Assembly (NCBI GenBank): GCA_002311745.1
Contig: DBZL01000052.1
Location: 1-31,738, forward strand
Reading direction: 5' to 3'
DNA from: Phycisphaerales bacterium UBA1161
Lineage (GTDB): Bacteria > Planctomycetota > Phycisphaerae > Tepidisphaerales > Tepidisphaeraceae
Length of the DNA stretch: 31,738 nt
Part shown: one piece after another, positions 7,951 to 16,447 of the stretch
Numbering within the stretch: position 1 is the stretch's first letter
Layout of the letters: every line of letters begins with the position of its first letter
Translations under genes and position numbers: made by a program
Notes under the pieces: model-generated
The model's database searches: none
Told to the model about the DNA's origin: nothing
Seen by the model: the letters and a program-made list of their open reading frames with translations, nothing else

Positions 7951-8931
7951 ATGTCCGCTACGCCCGAGTTTTCGATTTTGATGCCGGTCTCGGCCCAGCG
8001 CGCGTATCTTGCCGACGCCGTCGCCAGCGTGCTGGGCCAGAGCTTGGACGACCTGGAGCTGATCGTCATCGACGACGCCGGCGATGCCGACGAATGCCGC
8101 CGCCTGTCCGGCGAGAGCGAGGACCCCCGCGTGCGCGTGCTCTCCAATCACTGGTCGCGCGGCGGGGCGGATGCGCTCAACTGCGGCCTGGACGCCAGCC
8201 ACGGCCGCGTCATCTGCATCTGCGACGCCGACGATCTTTTTCCCCCGGATCACCTGCAGCGCTGCGCCGACTTGCTGGCCCGGCAAAGCGAGTTCGACGC
8301 CGTCGCCGGCGGCCTGGAGACGCTCACCAGCCGGGGCGCCAGCATTGCCTGGCTGCACCGCGACGCCGTTGCCGGCGAAATCACCGCCGAGCTGCGCCGC
8401 GGCGTCACGCGCACCAGCCTCTGCACCTTCGCCGTTCGCCGCGAGGCGATGCTGGCCACCACCCCCTTCCGCCCCTATTTTCTCACCTCCTACGACATCG
8501 ACTTTCAATTGCGGCTGGGCGAGCGGTTCCGCGTCTGGTTCGACCCGGCGATCGCTTACCGCTGGCGCTTGCACGATCAATCGGTGACGCACACGCAGGC
8601 GGGCCATGAACGCGAATTTTTCGAGGATGCCGCCCGCGCCTTCCAGAAGCAGCGCTTGGAGCGGGGCGACGACGACCTGCAGCGCGGCCAGCCCCCACGC
8701 CCGCCCGTACACGGCGGGCCGGCCACCTCGCTTATCGCCGCGCAGCAGACCCAGCAGATGCTCCTGGGCGCTGCGTGGCGCCAGCACCAAGACGGATACA
8801 AGGCGCAGGCCATCGGGTTGGGATGGCGGGCCTGCCTGGCCCACCCGTGGCGTCTTTCCGCCTGGAAAAGCCTGGCCGCTCTGGCCGTCAAAAAATCCCC
8901 GGCCACGGCCCCACAGCGGCGCAGCTCATGA
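7951..8931 (+). CDS. GT2-family glycosyltransferase
   Basis: 326 residues from ATG 7951, 13 bp after the Wzt stop with an AAAGAAAG purine stretch upstream. The frame is open further upstream, but only as a shadow of the Wzt gene. The GT-A domain starts FSILMPVSAQRAYLADAVAS, has LIVIDDAGDADE, and the metal-binding motif ICDADDLFPPDH near residue 92. FLTSYDIDFQLRLGERF corresponds to the acceptor region. The last ~100 residues (QKQRLERGDDD... QTQQMLLGAAWRQHQDGYKAQAIGL) form a helical tail, common in GT2 enzymes where it holds TPR-like or membrane-associating helices. It would transfer a sugar in the cytoplasm; specificity unknown. The stop overlaps the next start (ATGA). Confidence 0.88.
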   Translation: MSATPEFSILMPVSAQRAYLADAVASVLGQSLDDLELIVIDDAGDADECRRLSGESEDPRVRVLSNHWSRGGADALNCGLDASHGRVICICDADDLFPPDHLQRCADLLARQSEFDAVAGGLETLTSRGASIAWLHRDAVAGEITAELRRGVTRTSLCTFAVRREAMLATTPFRPYFLTSYDIDFQLRLGERFRVWFDPAIAYRWRLHDQSVTHTQAGHEREFFEDAARAFQKQRLERGDDDLQRGQPPRPPVHGGPATSLIAAQQTQQMLLGAAWRQHQDGYKAQAIGLGWRACLAHPWRLSAWKSLAALAVKKSPATAPQRRSS

Positions 8932-10034
8932 AGATCACTTTTCTGATGGCCTACGCGAGCATGTCGGGGGGGACGCGGGTCATCGCCGCCCAGGCGCGGC
9001 AGTTGATCGCGCTGGGACACGAGGTCCGGGTGGTTTCGACGCCGCCGCGTCCGCCGGGCTTGCGGCGAACGCTGTCCGCCCTGGTGCACCGCGGCCATTG
9101 GCCGCGCACCCCGCCCTCCGGCGAATTCTTTTTCGCCCAAGCCGCCGTGCCCCACCGCGTCATCTCCCGTTATCGCGCCATCGGCGAGCAGGACGTGAGC
9201 GACGGCGACGTGGTCATCGCCACCTGGTGGGAGACGGCGCCCTGGGTGTGGCGTCTTTCGCCCGCCAAGGGCGCCAAGGCATTTTTCATCCAACATTACG
9301 AAATCTGGGGCGGCGACGAGAAAGCGGTGGATGCGGCCTGGCGCTTGCCCCTGCACAAGATCGTCATTTCGCGCTGGCTGGCGGATTTGGCGCGCGACAA
9401 GTTCGCCGACCCCAACGTGTCGCTGGTGCCCAACAGCGTGGACCGGTCCCTGTTTGACGCCCCGCCGCGGTCGCGCCAACCCCGGCCGACCGTCGGCATG
9501 CTCTACAATCCCGCTCGCTTCAAAGGCTGCGACGTGGCGCTGAAGGCCGTCGCCGCGGCGCGTCGGGAACTGGGCGATTTGCAACTGGTCAGCTTCGGCG
9601 TCGAAGCGCCCCAGGAGCCCCTGGGACCGGGCTGCGCCTTTACGCTCAATCCGCCGCAGGAAAAAATCCGCGAGTTGTACGCCCAATGCGACGTCTGGCT
9701 GTGCGGCAGCCGCAGCGAGGGGTTTCACCTGCCGCCGCTGGAGGCGATGGCCTGCCGCTGCCCGGTGGTTTCCACCAAGGTGGGCGGTCCGTTGGATATC
9801 ATTGAGCAAGGCCGCAACGGGTTCCTGGTGGACGTGGAAGACCACGGCGAACTGGCGCGCCGCCTGGTGCACGTGCTAAGATTATCGGACGATCAGTGGC
9901 GGCAGATGTCCGATGCCGCCTATGCTACCGCCTGCCGATATAGCTGGCAGGATGCCGCCGCCTTGATGCAGCGAGCCCTGGAAGCCGCCGTCGCCAACAG
10001 CGCCGCTCCCCCGGGACGCTTGGGAGTCGCCTGA
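8928..10034 (+). CDS. GT4-family glycosyltransferase
   Basis: 368 residues from ATG 8928, which overlaps the previous stop codon in an ATGA and so is probably translationally coupled. The start MKITFLMAYASMSGGTRVI is the usual GT4 beginning, with SGG near the first helix. The middle carries IATWWETAPWVWRL and FFIQHYEIWGGDEK, seen in GT4 enzymes of surface-glycan clusters. The donor half has VGMLYNPARFKGCDVALKA and the motif SRSEGFHLPPLEAMACRCPVV (E-X7-E, with the EG start). Predicted role: retaining transfer of a sugar onto the growing repeat unit. Donor not determinable from sequence. Confidence 0.9.
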   Translation: MKITFLMAYASMSGGTRVIAAQARQLIALGHEVRVVSTPPRPPGLRRTLSALVHRGHWPRTPPSGEFFFAQAAVPHRVISRYRAIGEQDVSDGDVVIATWWETAPWVWRLSPAKGAKAFFIQHYEIWGGDEKAVDAAWRLPLHKIVISRWLADLARDKFADPNVSLVPNSVDRSLFDAPPRSRQPRPTVGMLYNPARFKGCDVALKAVAAARRELGDLQLVSFGVEAPQEPLGPGCAFTLNPPQEKIRELYAQCDVWLCGSRSEGFHLPPLEAMACRCPVVSTKVGGPLDIIEQGRNGFLVDVEDHGELARRLVHVLRLSDDQWRQMSDAAYATACRYSWQDAAALMQRALEAAVANSAAPPGRLGVA

Positions 10035-10036
10035 GC

Positions 10037-11437
10037 ATGGACATGCGCGGAAACATCCTGGTTCCCATCGCCCTTTTCGGGTGGATTCCGCTGGTCCTGG
10101 GGCTGTTCGCCTTTCTGCCGCCGCGACGCGCCGTCATTTACGGCTTCCTCATCGCCTGGCTCTTTCTGCCCATGTCGCACCTGAAAATTCAGGGCTTCAC
10201 CGACTACAACAAGATGTCCGCGGCCTGCTTCGGGGTGCTGATCTCCGCGATGATCTTCGACAGCGCCACGCTCTTTGCCTTCCGCCCCAAGATCTGGGAC
10301 CTGCCGATGCTCATCTGGTGCATCTGCCCGCTGTTCTCGTCCGTGTCCAACGGCCTGGGCTGGTACGACGGCATCTCGGCCGTCGCCTACCAAACCACCT
10401 TCTGGGGATTGCCGTACCTGATCGGCCGGATGTATTTCAACGACCTGGTGGGCCTGCGCGAGCTGGCGATGGGAATCCTGATCGGCGGCCTTGTCTACGT
10501 GCCGCTGTGCTGGTACGAAATCCGCTTCAGCCCGCAGCTTCACCGCATCGTCTACGGATATCACCAATTCGAGTTTGCCCAGACCAAGCGCTACGGGGGA
10601 TTTCGCCCGATGGTGTTCATGCAACACGGCCTGGCGGTGGGCCTGTGGATGGCCGCCGCCACGCTCACGGCGTTTTGGCTTTACCTCTCCAAGACGATCC
10701 GGCGCCTGTGGGAGCTGCCCATGGGGCTGGTTTTCGTGGTGCTTCTGGCCACCTCCGTCTGGTGCCACTCGACGGGCTCGGTGGTGCTGCTGCTCGGCGG
10801 CCTTGCCGTGGTGTTGCTGACCCAATGGACGCGCTGGCCCGTCTGGGTGATCGCGCTGGCGCTGGCGCCGACGACGTACATGATCGTCCGCGGCAACAAC
10901 CTCTGGACCGGTCAGGACCTGATCAAGAGCATCGCCCGCGCCGATCCCGACCGCGCCGCCTCCCTGCGCGTCCGCCTGCAAAGCGAACGCCTGCTCCTGG
11001 ATCGCGCCATGCAGCGCCCGGACTTCGGCTGGGGCGGCTGGAACCGCTTCCGTCAGTACGACGAGGAGGGCAACGCCCAGGGCGTGCCCGATGCCCTGTG
11101 GATCATCGCCGTCGGGCATCACGGCCTGGTGGGATTGATCTCCCTGACCGCGTGCCTGACGTTGCCCCTGCTTTTGCTGGTGTGGAAGATTCCGGTGCGA
11201 TACTGGCTGCATCCCGGGGCGGCGCCGGCGGCGGCCATCGCCATGTTGTGCGCCTTGTACATGTGCGACAATCTCATGAACGCTATGATCAATCCGATTT
11301 TCATCCTGGGCGCCGGGGGAATTTGCGGACTGGCCCTCAGCTTGCGTCGGCCGCTGCCTGCGCCGGCTCGGCCGCAGGGCGCGGCGCCTTTGCAAGCACC
11401 CGCGCTTCCTCCCGGCCGCGCACACGCCGGCGCCTGA
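10037..11437 (+). CDS. Wzy/O-antigen-ligase-like integral membrane protein
   Basis: 466 residues, strongly hydrophobic, with about ten or more predicted membrane helices. A large extracytoplasmic loop (about 325-360) has ERLLLDRAMQRPDFGWGGWNRF, which matches the Wzy_C/WaaL pattern of an Arg-rich helix followed by P-x-x-G-W-G. A later GHHGLVGL resembles the conserved His-containing segment of ligases (H-N-x-x-L). Proteins of this type polymerise lipid-linked repeat units or ligate glycan to an acceptor in the periplasm; sequence alone does not separate the two. It starts 2 bp after the preceding stop, with GGGAG about 10 bases upstream. The Pro/Ala-rich C-terminus is cytosolic and low in complexity. 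It is the main evidence that a Wzy-like step coexists with the ABC exporter. Confidence 0.82.
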   Translation: MDMRGNILVPIALFGWIPLVLGLFAFLPPRRAVIYGFLIAWLFLPMSHLKIQGFTDYNKMSAACFGVLISAMIFDSATLFAFRPKIWDLPMLIWCICPLFSSVSNGLGWYDGISAVAYQTTFWGLPYLIGRMYFNDLVGLRELAMGILIGGLVYVPLCWYEIRFSPQLHRIVYGYHQFEFAQTKRYGGFRPMVFMQHGLAVGLWMAAATLTAFWLYLSKTIRRLWELPMGLVFVVLLATSVWCHSTGSVVLLLGGLAVVLLTQWTRWPVWVIALALAPTTYMIVRGNNLWTGQDLIKSIARADPDRAASLRVRLQSERLLLDRAMQRPDFGWGGWNRFRQYDEEGNAQGVPDALWIIAVGHHGLVGLISLTACLTLPLLLLVWKIPVRYWLHPGAAPAAAIAMLCALYMCDNLMNAMINPIFILGAGGICGLALSLRRPLPAPARPQGAAPLQAPALPPGRAHAGA

Positions 11438-11457
11438 GGTCAGGGCCCGGAGACGGC

Positions 11458-12426
11458 ATGAGTCTGCTGATCGTCGTCATCAACTTTCGCACGCCGCAGC
11501 TCACCATCGACTGCCTGAGTTCGGTGGCCGCCCAAATCGATCAGGTCCCCGGCACGCGCCTGGCCCTGGTCGACAACGGTTCGCCAGACGATTCACCCGC
11601 CCTCTTGGCCCAGGCCATCGCCCGCAACGGTTGGGCGTGGATCACCCTGATCCGTTCCCCGGTCAATCGCGGATTCGCCGGCGGGAACAATCTGGCCCTA
11701 CAGTCGTTGCAAACCCTACATCCGGATGCCAGTTTCGTACTTCTGCTCAACAGCGATACCATCTTGCTACCCGGTGCGCTGCCGTATTGCGTACAGAAGA
11801 TGCAGGGCGACGCCTCGGTGGGCCTCATGAGCTGCCTGTTGCTTAACGCGGATCAGACGGTGCAGAACACCGCCCGCAAAATGCCCACGCCCCTGCGCCT
11901 GGCGGCGTGCAGCTTCGGGCTGCCCTGGCTCTTCCCGCGCGCCTTCGCCTGGGCGAATCTGGACGATCCCGGCTGGGACCGCCGCACCGAGGTCCGCAAC
12001 GTGGATTGGGTTGGCGGCGCCTTCATGCTCATCCGCCGACAGGTCCTGGAGCGCATCGGCCTCCTGGACGATCGCTTCTTCTTCTACGGCGAAGATGCCG
12101 AGTTCTGCCACCGCGTCCGCAAACACGGCTGGTGGGTGCGCTACGACAGCGGCGCGGCCGTCGTGCACCGGGCGGCTGCCTCCAGCGATGCGGCGATGCT
12201 TCCGGCCAGCCGGCGCACCGCCCTGGTCTGGCAAGCCCGCTATTTGCTCCAGCGCCGCTGCTTCGGCTTGCCCGCCGAGCTGCTCATCCGCTTCCTTGAC
12301 ATCGCCGCCTCCACTTTGCGCTACTTCAAACTGCTGATCCGCGGGCGCAAAAATACGCCCCAGGGCGCCGCCCAACGCGACCTGCTGGCCCTCCTGTTGC
12401 GCTGGCCCGTCGCCGGGAAGGGATGA
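11458..12426 (+). CDS. GT2-family glycosyltransferase, rhamnosyltransferase (WbbL)-like
   Basis: 322 residues from ATG 11458, with GGAGA five bases upstream. The frame is open far upstream, but that part is a shadow of the membrane-protein gene. MSLLIVVINFRTPQLTIDCL opens the GT-A fold, LALVDNGSPDDS and NRGFAGGNNLAL are the WbbL-type donor motifs, and FVLLLNSDTILLPG carries the NSD variant of DXD. WVGGAFMLIRRQVLERIG and DDRFFFYGEDAEFCHRVRK are the typical acceptor/base region of rhamnosyl- or related transferases. Role: adds one sugar, possibly rhamnose, to the lipid-linked oligosaccharide. The family is clear; the sugar is a guess. Confidence 0.9.
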   Translation: MSLLIVVINFRTPQLTIDCLSSVAAQIDQVPGTRLALVDNGSPDDSPALLAQAIARNGWAWITLIRSPVNRGFAGGNNLALQSLQTLHPDASFVLLLNSDTILLPGALPYCVQKMQGDASVGLMSCLLLNADQTVQNTARKMPTPLRLAACSFGLPWLFPRAFAWANLDDPGWDRRTEVRNVDWVGGAFMLIRRQVLERIGLLDDRFFFYGEDAEFCHRVRKHGWWVRYDSGAAVVHRAAASSDAAMLPASRRTALVWQARYLLQRRCFGLPAELLIRFLDIAASTLRYFKLLIRGRKNTPQGAAQRDLLALLLRWPVAGKG

Positions 12427-12435
12427 CGGTCGATC

Positions 12436-14634
12436 ATGAAACCGCTCCGCATCGCTGTGGCCCTGCCTGGAATTCATCGCGTCAACCGCGGCGCTGAAAC
12501 CGCCTTCGAAGAGTTGGCTCGCCGGCTGGCCGCCATGGGCCACGATCTGACCGTTTTCGGCTCCGGCCGGCCCCGGCCCGATCAGCCCTACCGCTATGTG
12601 CGCATCCCTTGCACGCGCCGCGAAGCCTTCGAGCATTGGCCCAAGTTCCCGCCCCTGCGCACGCCGTATGCCTGGGAGGAGCTCTCCTTCGCGCGCACGC
12701 TGGCGCACCAATACCGTCCGCGCGAGTTCGACCTGTCGCTGGCCTGCTCGTATCCCTTCACCAACTGGATTCTGCGCCGAAAATTTGGCCACCGGCGGCC
12801 CAAGCACGTCTTCGTCACCCAAAACGGCGACTGGATGCTCCAAGCCCACAACGCCGAATACGCCTTCTTCAACTGCGACGGCCTGGTGTGCACCAATCCG
12901 CTCTATTTTGCCCGGCACCGCGGGCGATTCCCCAGCGCCATGATCCCCAACGGCGTGGACGTGAATCTGTTCCGCCCGGGGAGGGCCGATCGCGCGGCCT
13001 TCGGCCTGCCGGCCGACCGCCCCGTGGCCCTGATGGTCAGCGCCCTGGCCTCTTCCAAGCGCGTCCTTCAAGCCATCGACGCCGTGGGGCAAATTCCCGG
13101 TCTGTTCCTGGCCATCGCCGGCGATGGACCGCTGCGCCGCCGCGTCGACCGCGAAGCCGGCCGCCTGCTGGCCGGACGGTACCGGCGATTCAAGGTGCCG
13201 CGAGGCAAAATGCCGGCCCTGTACCGCTGCGCCGACGTCCTGCTGCACGCCAGCGTCGACGAGCCGTCGGCCAACGTCTACCTCGAAGCGCTGGCCACCG
13301 GCTTGCCCATCGTCGCCCACGACTGGCAAGTCACCCGCTGGACGCTGGAAGATTGCGCCATCCTGATCGATGCGACCGACCCGGCGCAGATCGTTTCCGG
13401 CCTGGAGCAAGGCTTGGCGTCGCGCAGCGCCGAGCAAATCGCCGCCCGCCGCCAGCTCGCCCAACGCTTCACGTGGGATCTGCTCGCCCAGCGCTACGCG
13501 GAGTTTTTCCACGAGTTGATGTGGCCGATCCCCGTGATTTCCGTGCCGCGGCAGCGGACGGTTATGAGCGACGTCGGCGTCGTCGCCATCGGCCGAAACG
13601 AAGGCGAGCGGCTCAATCGCTGCCTGGCCTCGGTGATGGGCAAGGTGGCCGCCGTGGTTTACGTCGATTCCGGAAGCAGCGACGGCAGCCCGCGCTTGGC
13701 CGCCGCCCGCGGGGCTTCGGTGGTCTATCTCGACACCCGCCAGGGCTTCACCGCCGCCCGCGCCCGCAACGCCGGCCTGGATCGCCTGCTCCAGATCGCG
13801 CCCCGCGTGTCCCTGGTTCAATTCGTGGATGGCGACTGCGAAGTGCAGAATGGGTGGCTCACGACCGCCCGGGCGTACCTGCAATCGCGCGACGATCTGG
13901 CGGTGGTCTGCGGCCGCCGCCGCGAACTGCACGCCGCGCGCTCGCTTTACAACCGCGTCATCGACATCGAATGGAACACGCCGATCGGCGCGGCTAAAAG
14001 CTGCGGCGGGGATGCGATGATGAAGACCGCCGCCGTGCTCCAGGTCGGATCGTTCGATCCCTCCGTCATGGCCGGCGAGGAACCGGAGCTTTGCCTGCGC
14101 CTGCGCAACGCCGGCTGGCGCATCTGGCGCATCGACGCGGAGATGACCCGCCACGACTCGGCCATCCGCCGCTTTGGCCAGTGGTGGTGGCGGCAGGTGC
14201 GCGGCGGCTACGGCGCCGTCGACGTCTACCAGCGATTCGGCAAAACCGACCGCCTCTTCGCCGCGCAGGTGCGCAGCGCCCGCCTCTGGGGCCTGGCCGT
14301 GCCCGCGATGATCCTGCCCGCCGCCATCGTCGGCGCGGTCATCGCCCCGCTGCTGGACGCCCCGCGGCCGGCGATGGCCCTGGCAATGGCCATCGCGGTC
14401 ATCCTCCTGTGGTTCGCCCAGCTTCTGCGCCTGACCGCCGCCTCCCTGCGCAAAGGCCGGCCCATGGACTTGAGTCTGGCCTGGGCTTTCTTCACCATGG
14501 TCTCAAAATTCGCCGCCATCTATGGACAATGGCGCTGGCTCGGCAACCGCAACCGCGGCCAAAAAACGCAACTCATCGAGTACAAGCCGCCGGTTTTGTC
14601 CAAAACCGTCATCAGCAAGGAGGTCAAAGCGTGA
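12436..14634 (+). CDS. Bifunctional GT4-GT2 glycosyltransferase with C-terminal membrane helices
   Basis: 732 residues, about twice the length of either family alone. Residues 1-375 are a GT4 enzyme: RIAVALPGIHRVNRGAETAF at the start, VTQNGDWMLQ, PNGVDVNLFRPG, and donor motif EPSANVYLEALATG (E-X7-E). Residues 377-600 are a GT2 enzyme starting at an internal Met (base 13564): VGVVAIGRNEGERLNRCL, VYVDSGSSDGS, GFTAARARNAGL, DXD in FVDGDCEVQ, GEEPELCLRLRNAGW, and QWWWRQVRGGYG as the acceptor motif. Two or three hydrophobic helices (about 618-690) follow. One polypeptide could add two consecutive sugars. The frame is continuous between the halves; internal initiation at 13564 is possible but has only a weak Shine-Dalgarno sequence. 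The last codons overlap the GTG start of the next gene. Confidence 0.88.
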   Translation: MKPLRIAVALPGIHRVNRGAETAFEELARRLAAMGHDLTVFGSGRPRPDQPYRYVRIPCTRREAFEHWPKFPPLRTPYAWEELSFARTLAHQYRPREFDLSLACSYPFTNWILRRKFGHRRPKHVFVTQNGDWMLQAHNAEYAFFNCDGLVCTNPLYFARHRGRFPSAMIPNGVDVNLFRPGRADRAAFGLPADRPVALMVSALASSKRVLQAIDAVGQIPGLFLAIAGDGPLRRRVDREAGRLLAGRYRRFKVPRGKMPALYRCADVLLHASVDEPSANVYLEALATGLPIVAHDWQVTRWTLEDCAILIDATDPAQIVSGLEQGLASRSAEQIAARRQLAQRFTWDLLAQRYAEFFHELMWPIPVISVPRQRTVMSDVGVVAIGRNEGERLNRCLASVMGKVAAVVYVDSGSSDGSPRLAAARGASVVYLDTRQGFTAARARNAGLDRLLQIAPRVSLVQFVDGDCEVQNGWLTTARAYLQSRDDLAVVCGRRRELHAARSLYNRVIDIEWNTPIGAAKSCGGDAMMKTAAVLQVGSFDPSVMAGEEPELCLRLRNAGWRIWRIDAEMTRHDSAIRRFGQWWWRQVRGGYGAVDVYQRFGKTDRLFAAQVRSARLWGLAVPAMILPAAIVGAVIAPLLDAPRPAMALAMAIAVILLWFAQLLRLTAASLRKGRPMDLSLAWAFFTMVSKFAAIYGQWRWLGNRNRGQKTQLIEYKPPVLSKTVISKEVKA
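14617..14623 (+). promoter_or_regulatory. Strong Shine-Dalgarno deciding a GTG start
   Basis: AAGGAGG lies seven bases before GTG 14631, inside the end of the preceding gene. It supports GTG 14631, which overlaps that gene's TGA, as the true start of the acetyltransferase even though the frame is open much further upstream. Confidence 0.75.
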
Positions 14635-15149
14635 GCAAAGACGCCGACTTGGCCGCCGATTGGGCGCGGTATCCCAAGCGGCCCCTGTTGCGCGAACAAT
14701 CGGCCTGGGCGATTTGCGTCTACCGCTGGGGCCGGCGCATCGACGCCGCCAAACCAGGCCCCGGGCGCACCGTGCGCACCAAGCTCTACTGGCTGGCCTT
14801 TCGCATCGTCGAGACCCTCACCGGCATCAGCCTGCCCAAAAGCTGCCGCATCGGGCCGGGCTTGCGCATCTATCACTTCGGCACGATCTTTCTTCACCGC
14901 GACGCCGTCCTGGGCGCCAACTGCACCCTGCGCCAAGGCGTGACCATCGGCAACCGCTTCGAGGATGGCCCGGTCCCTGTCGTCGAAGACAACGTCGAAT
15001 TCGGCGCCTTCGCCCAGGTTCTCGGTGGCGTGCGCATCGGACGCGGCGCCAAAATAGGCGCCATGTCCGTCGTGCTCTGCGACGTCCCGCCCGGAGCCAC
15101 GGCCGTCGGCGTCCCCGCTCGCATCATTGACCCAAAAAGCTCATCATGA
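14631..15149 (+). CDS. Hexapeptide-repeat (CysE/LacA-like) O-acetyltransferase
   Basis: 172 residues from GTG 14631. The N-terminal 60 residues are helical, then left-handed beta-helix repeats: IGPGLRIYHFGTIFLHRDA, LGANCTLRQGVTIGN, VVEDNVEFGAFAQVLGGVRIG, AKIGAMSVVLCDVPPGATAVG and terminal VPARII. The order and the HFG..I / GVTIG / SVV..DVP signature match serine-acetyltransferase-like proteins found in polysaccharide clusters, which use acetyl-CoA to acetylate sugars. The short length (without the full CysE N-terminal domain) and the context favour glycan acetylation over cysteine biosynthesis. The start overlaps the previous stop (GTGA) and the stop overlaps the next start (ATGA), so it is embedded in the operon. 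Confidence 0.85.
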   Translation: MSKDADLAADWARYPKRPLLREQSAWAICVYRWGRRIDAAKPGPGRTVRTKLYWLAFRIVETLTGISLPKSCRIGPGLRIYHFGTIFLHRDAVLGANCTLRQGVTIGNRFEDGPVPVVEDNVEFGAFAQVLGGVRIGRGAKIGAMSVVLCDVPPGATAVGVPARIIDPKSSS

Positions 15150-16447
15150 ACGCATCGATGACCCATCCCGACCCCCTAACCTCTTCACAGCCTCGCCTCG
15201 CCTACGTCTCGGCCGTCTTCCCCCTGGCAAGCGAAACCTTCGTTTACCGCGAAGTCCGCGGCCTGCGGCAGCGCGGCTGGGATGTCTGGACCGTCAGCCT
15301 CAACACGCCCCCGCCCCCCCGCGGCGATGATGATGCCGATCTGCATCAGCAACGCATCCTCCTCTACGGCCGGGTCCTGCCGATGAATCTGATCCGCGCC
15401 CTTGCCGACCTGCTGGCCCACCCTTGGCGGTCGCTGGCCACGTTGGCCACCGCTCTGCGCGATGCCGTCGATCCCGGCGAACCGATGCCCCTGTTAACGC
15501 GATTGAAGCTGCCCCTGCAAGCCGTGGTCGCCATCGCCCTGGCGCGGCAACTGCGTCGCCTGGGCATCGCTCATCTGCATTGCCACTTTGCCCACTCCCC
15601 CACGACCATCGGCATGTACGCCGCCGCACAGTTAGGCGGCTCGTTCAGCTTCACCGGCCACGCCAACGATCTATTCCAACGCCGCTGTCTGCTCAAACGC
15701 AAACTGGAGCGCAGCGCCCTGGTCGCCTGCATCAGCCGCTGGCACCGCGATTGGTATGAATCCATCCAGAGCGACACCCGCGGCAAGTACGAAGTGATCC
15801 GCTGCGGCGTCGATACCCAAGTCTTTCACCCCACCCGCGCCTGGAAAAACTTCCCGGTCCGCCGCATCGTCACCGTCTGCCGGCTGGTCGAGAAAAAGGG
15901 CCTGGACACGTTGATCCGCGCCATCGGACAACTGCTACGCCGCGGCATCGACGCCGAATTGATCGTCGCCGGCGACGGCCCCGAGGCCCAGAAGCTCCAC
16001 GTCCTGGCCAAGGTCTCCCACTGCGATCGAGTCCAATGGCTGGGTGAAGTGGACAACGGCCGCATCCCCGCCATCCTGGCCGATGCCGATATTTTCGCCC
16101 TGCCCTGCCGCAAAGACGAGCGCGGCGACCGCGACGGAATCCCCGTCGCCCTGATCGAAGCCATGGCCTGCGCCTTGCCCGTGGTCAGCGGCGATTTGCC
16201 CGCCATCCGTGAGCTGATCGAGGATAACGTCAGCGGCATGCTGCTGAGCGGCGACGACCCGGCCGCCCTGGCCGACATCCTGGCCAGGCTGGCCGCCGAG
16301 GAACGCACCCGCCGCCGCCTGGGCGAGTCCGGCTGCCACAAGGTCGTTGAGGAATTCTCCTTGGCCATGAACCTCGACCGCCTGGAACACCGCTTGGAGG
16401 GGATCGTCCGCGGCCCATCCCTGGCGCTGGCCAAGGCCCGCGTATGA
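15146..16447 (+). CDS. GT4-family glycosyltransferase, colanic-acid (WcaL)-like
   Basis: 433 residues. LAYVSAVFPLASETFVYREV is the typical start of WcaL/AmsK-like transferases. HLHCHFAHSPTTIG and SFSFTGHANDLF correspond to the conserved HAHFA...SFTAHAxDIF region. The donor half has VCRLVEKKGLDTLIRA, VAGDGPEAQKL and RDGIPVALIEAMACALPVV. In this last motif Asp replaces the first Glu of the E-X7-E pair, a variant also common in this subgroup. Start ATG 15146 overlaps the acetyltransferase stop; a second in-frame ATG five codons later is a possible alternative. Predicted role: a late cytoplasmic sugar addition during repeat-unit assembly; sugar unknown. Confidence 0.9.
   Translation: MNASMTHPDPLTSSQPRLAYVSAVFPLASETFVYREVRGLRQRGWDVWTVSLNTPPPPRGDDDADLHQQRILLYGRVLPMNLIRALADLLAHPWRSLATLATALRDAVDPGEPMPLLTRLKLPLQAVVAIALARQLRRLGIAHLHCHFAHSPTTIGMYAAAQLGGSFSFTGHANDLFQRRCLLKRKLERSALVACISRWHRDWYESIQSDTRGKYEVIRCGVDTQVFHPTRAWKNFPVRRIVTVCRLVEKKGLDTLIRAIGQLLRRGIDAELIVAGDGPEAQKLHVLAKVSHCDRVQWLGEVDNGRIPAILADADIFALPCRKDERGDRDGIPVALIEAMACALPVVSGDLPAIRELIEDNVSGMLLSGDDPAALADILARLAAEERTRRRLGESGCHKVVEEFSLAMNLDRLEHRLEGIVRGPSLALAKARV

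Noticed and set aside
11767..14154. Long minus-strand open frame (about 795 codons)
   Set aside because: It is antisense to two motif-bearing glycosyltransferase genes, shows low-complexity Gly/Ala/Gln composition and has no recognisable domain.
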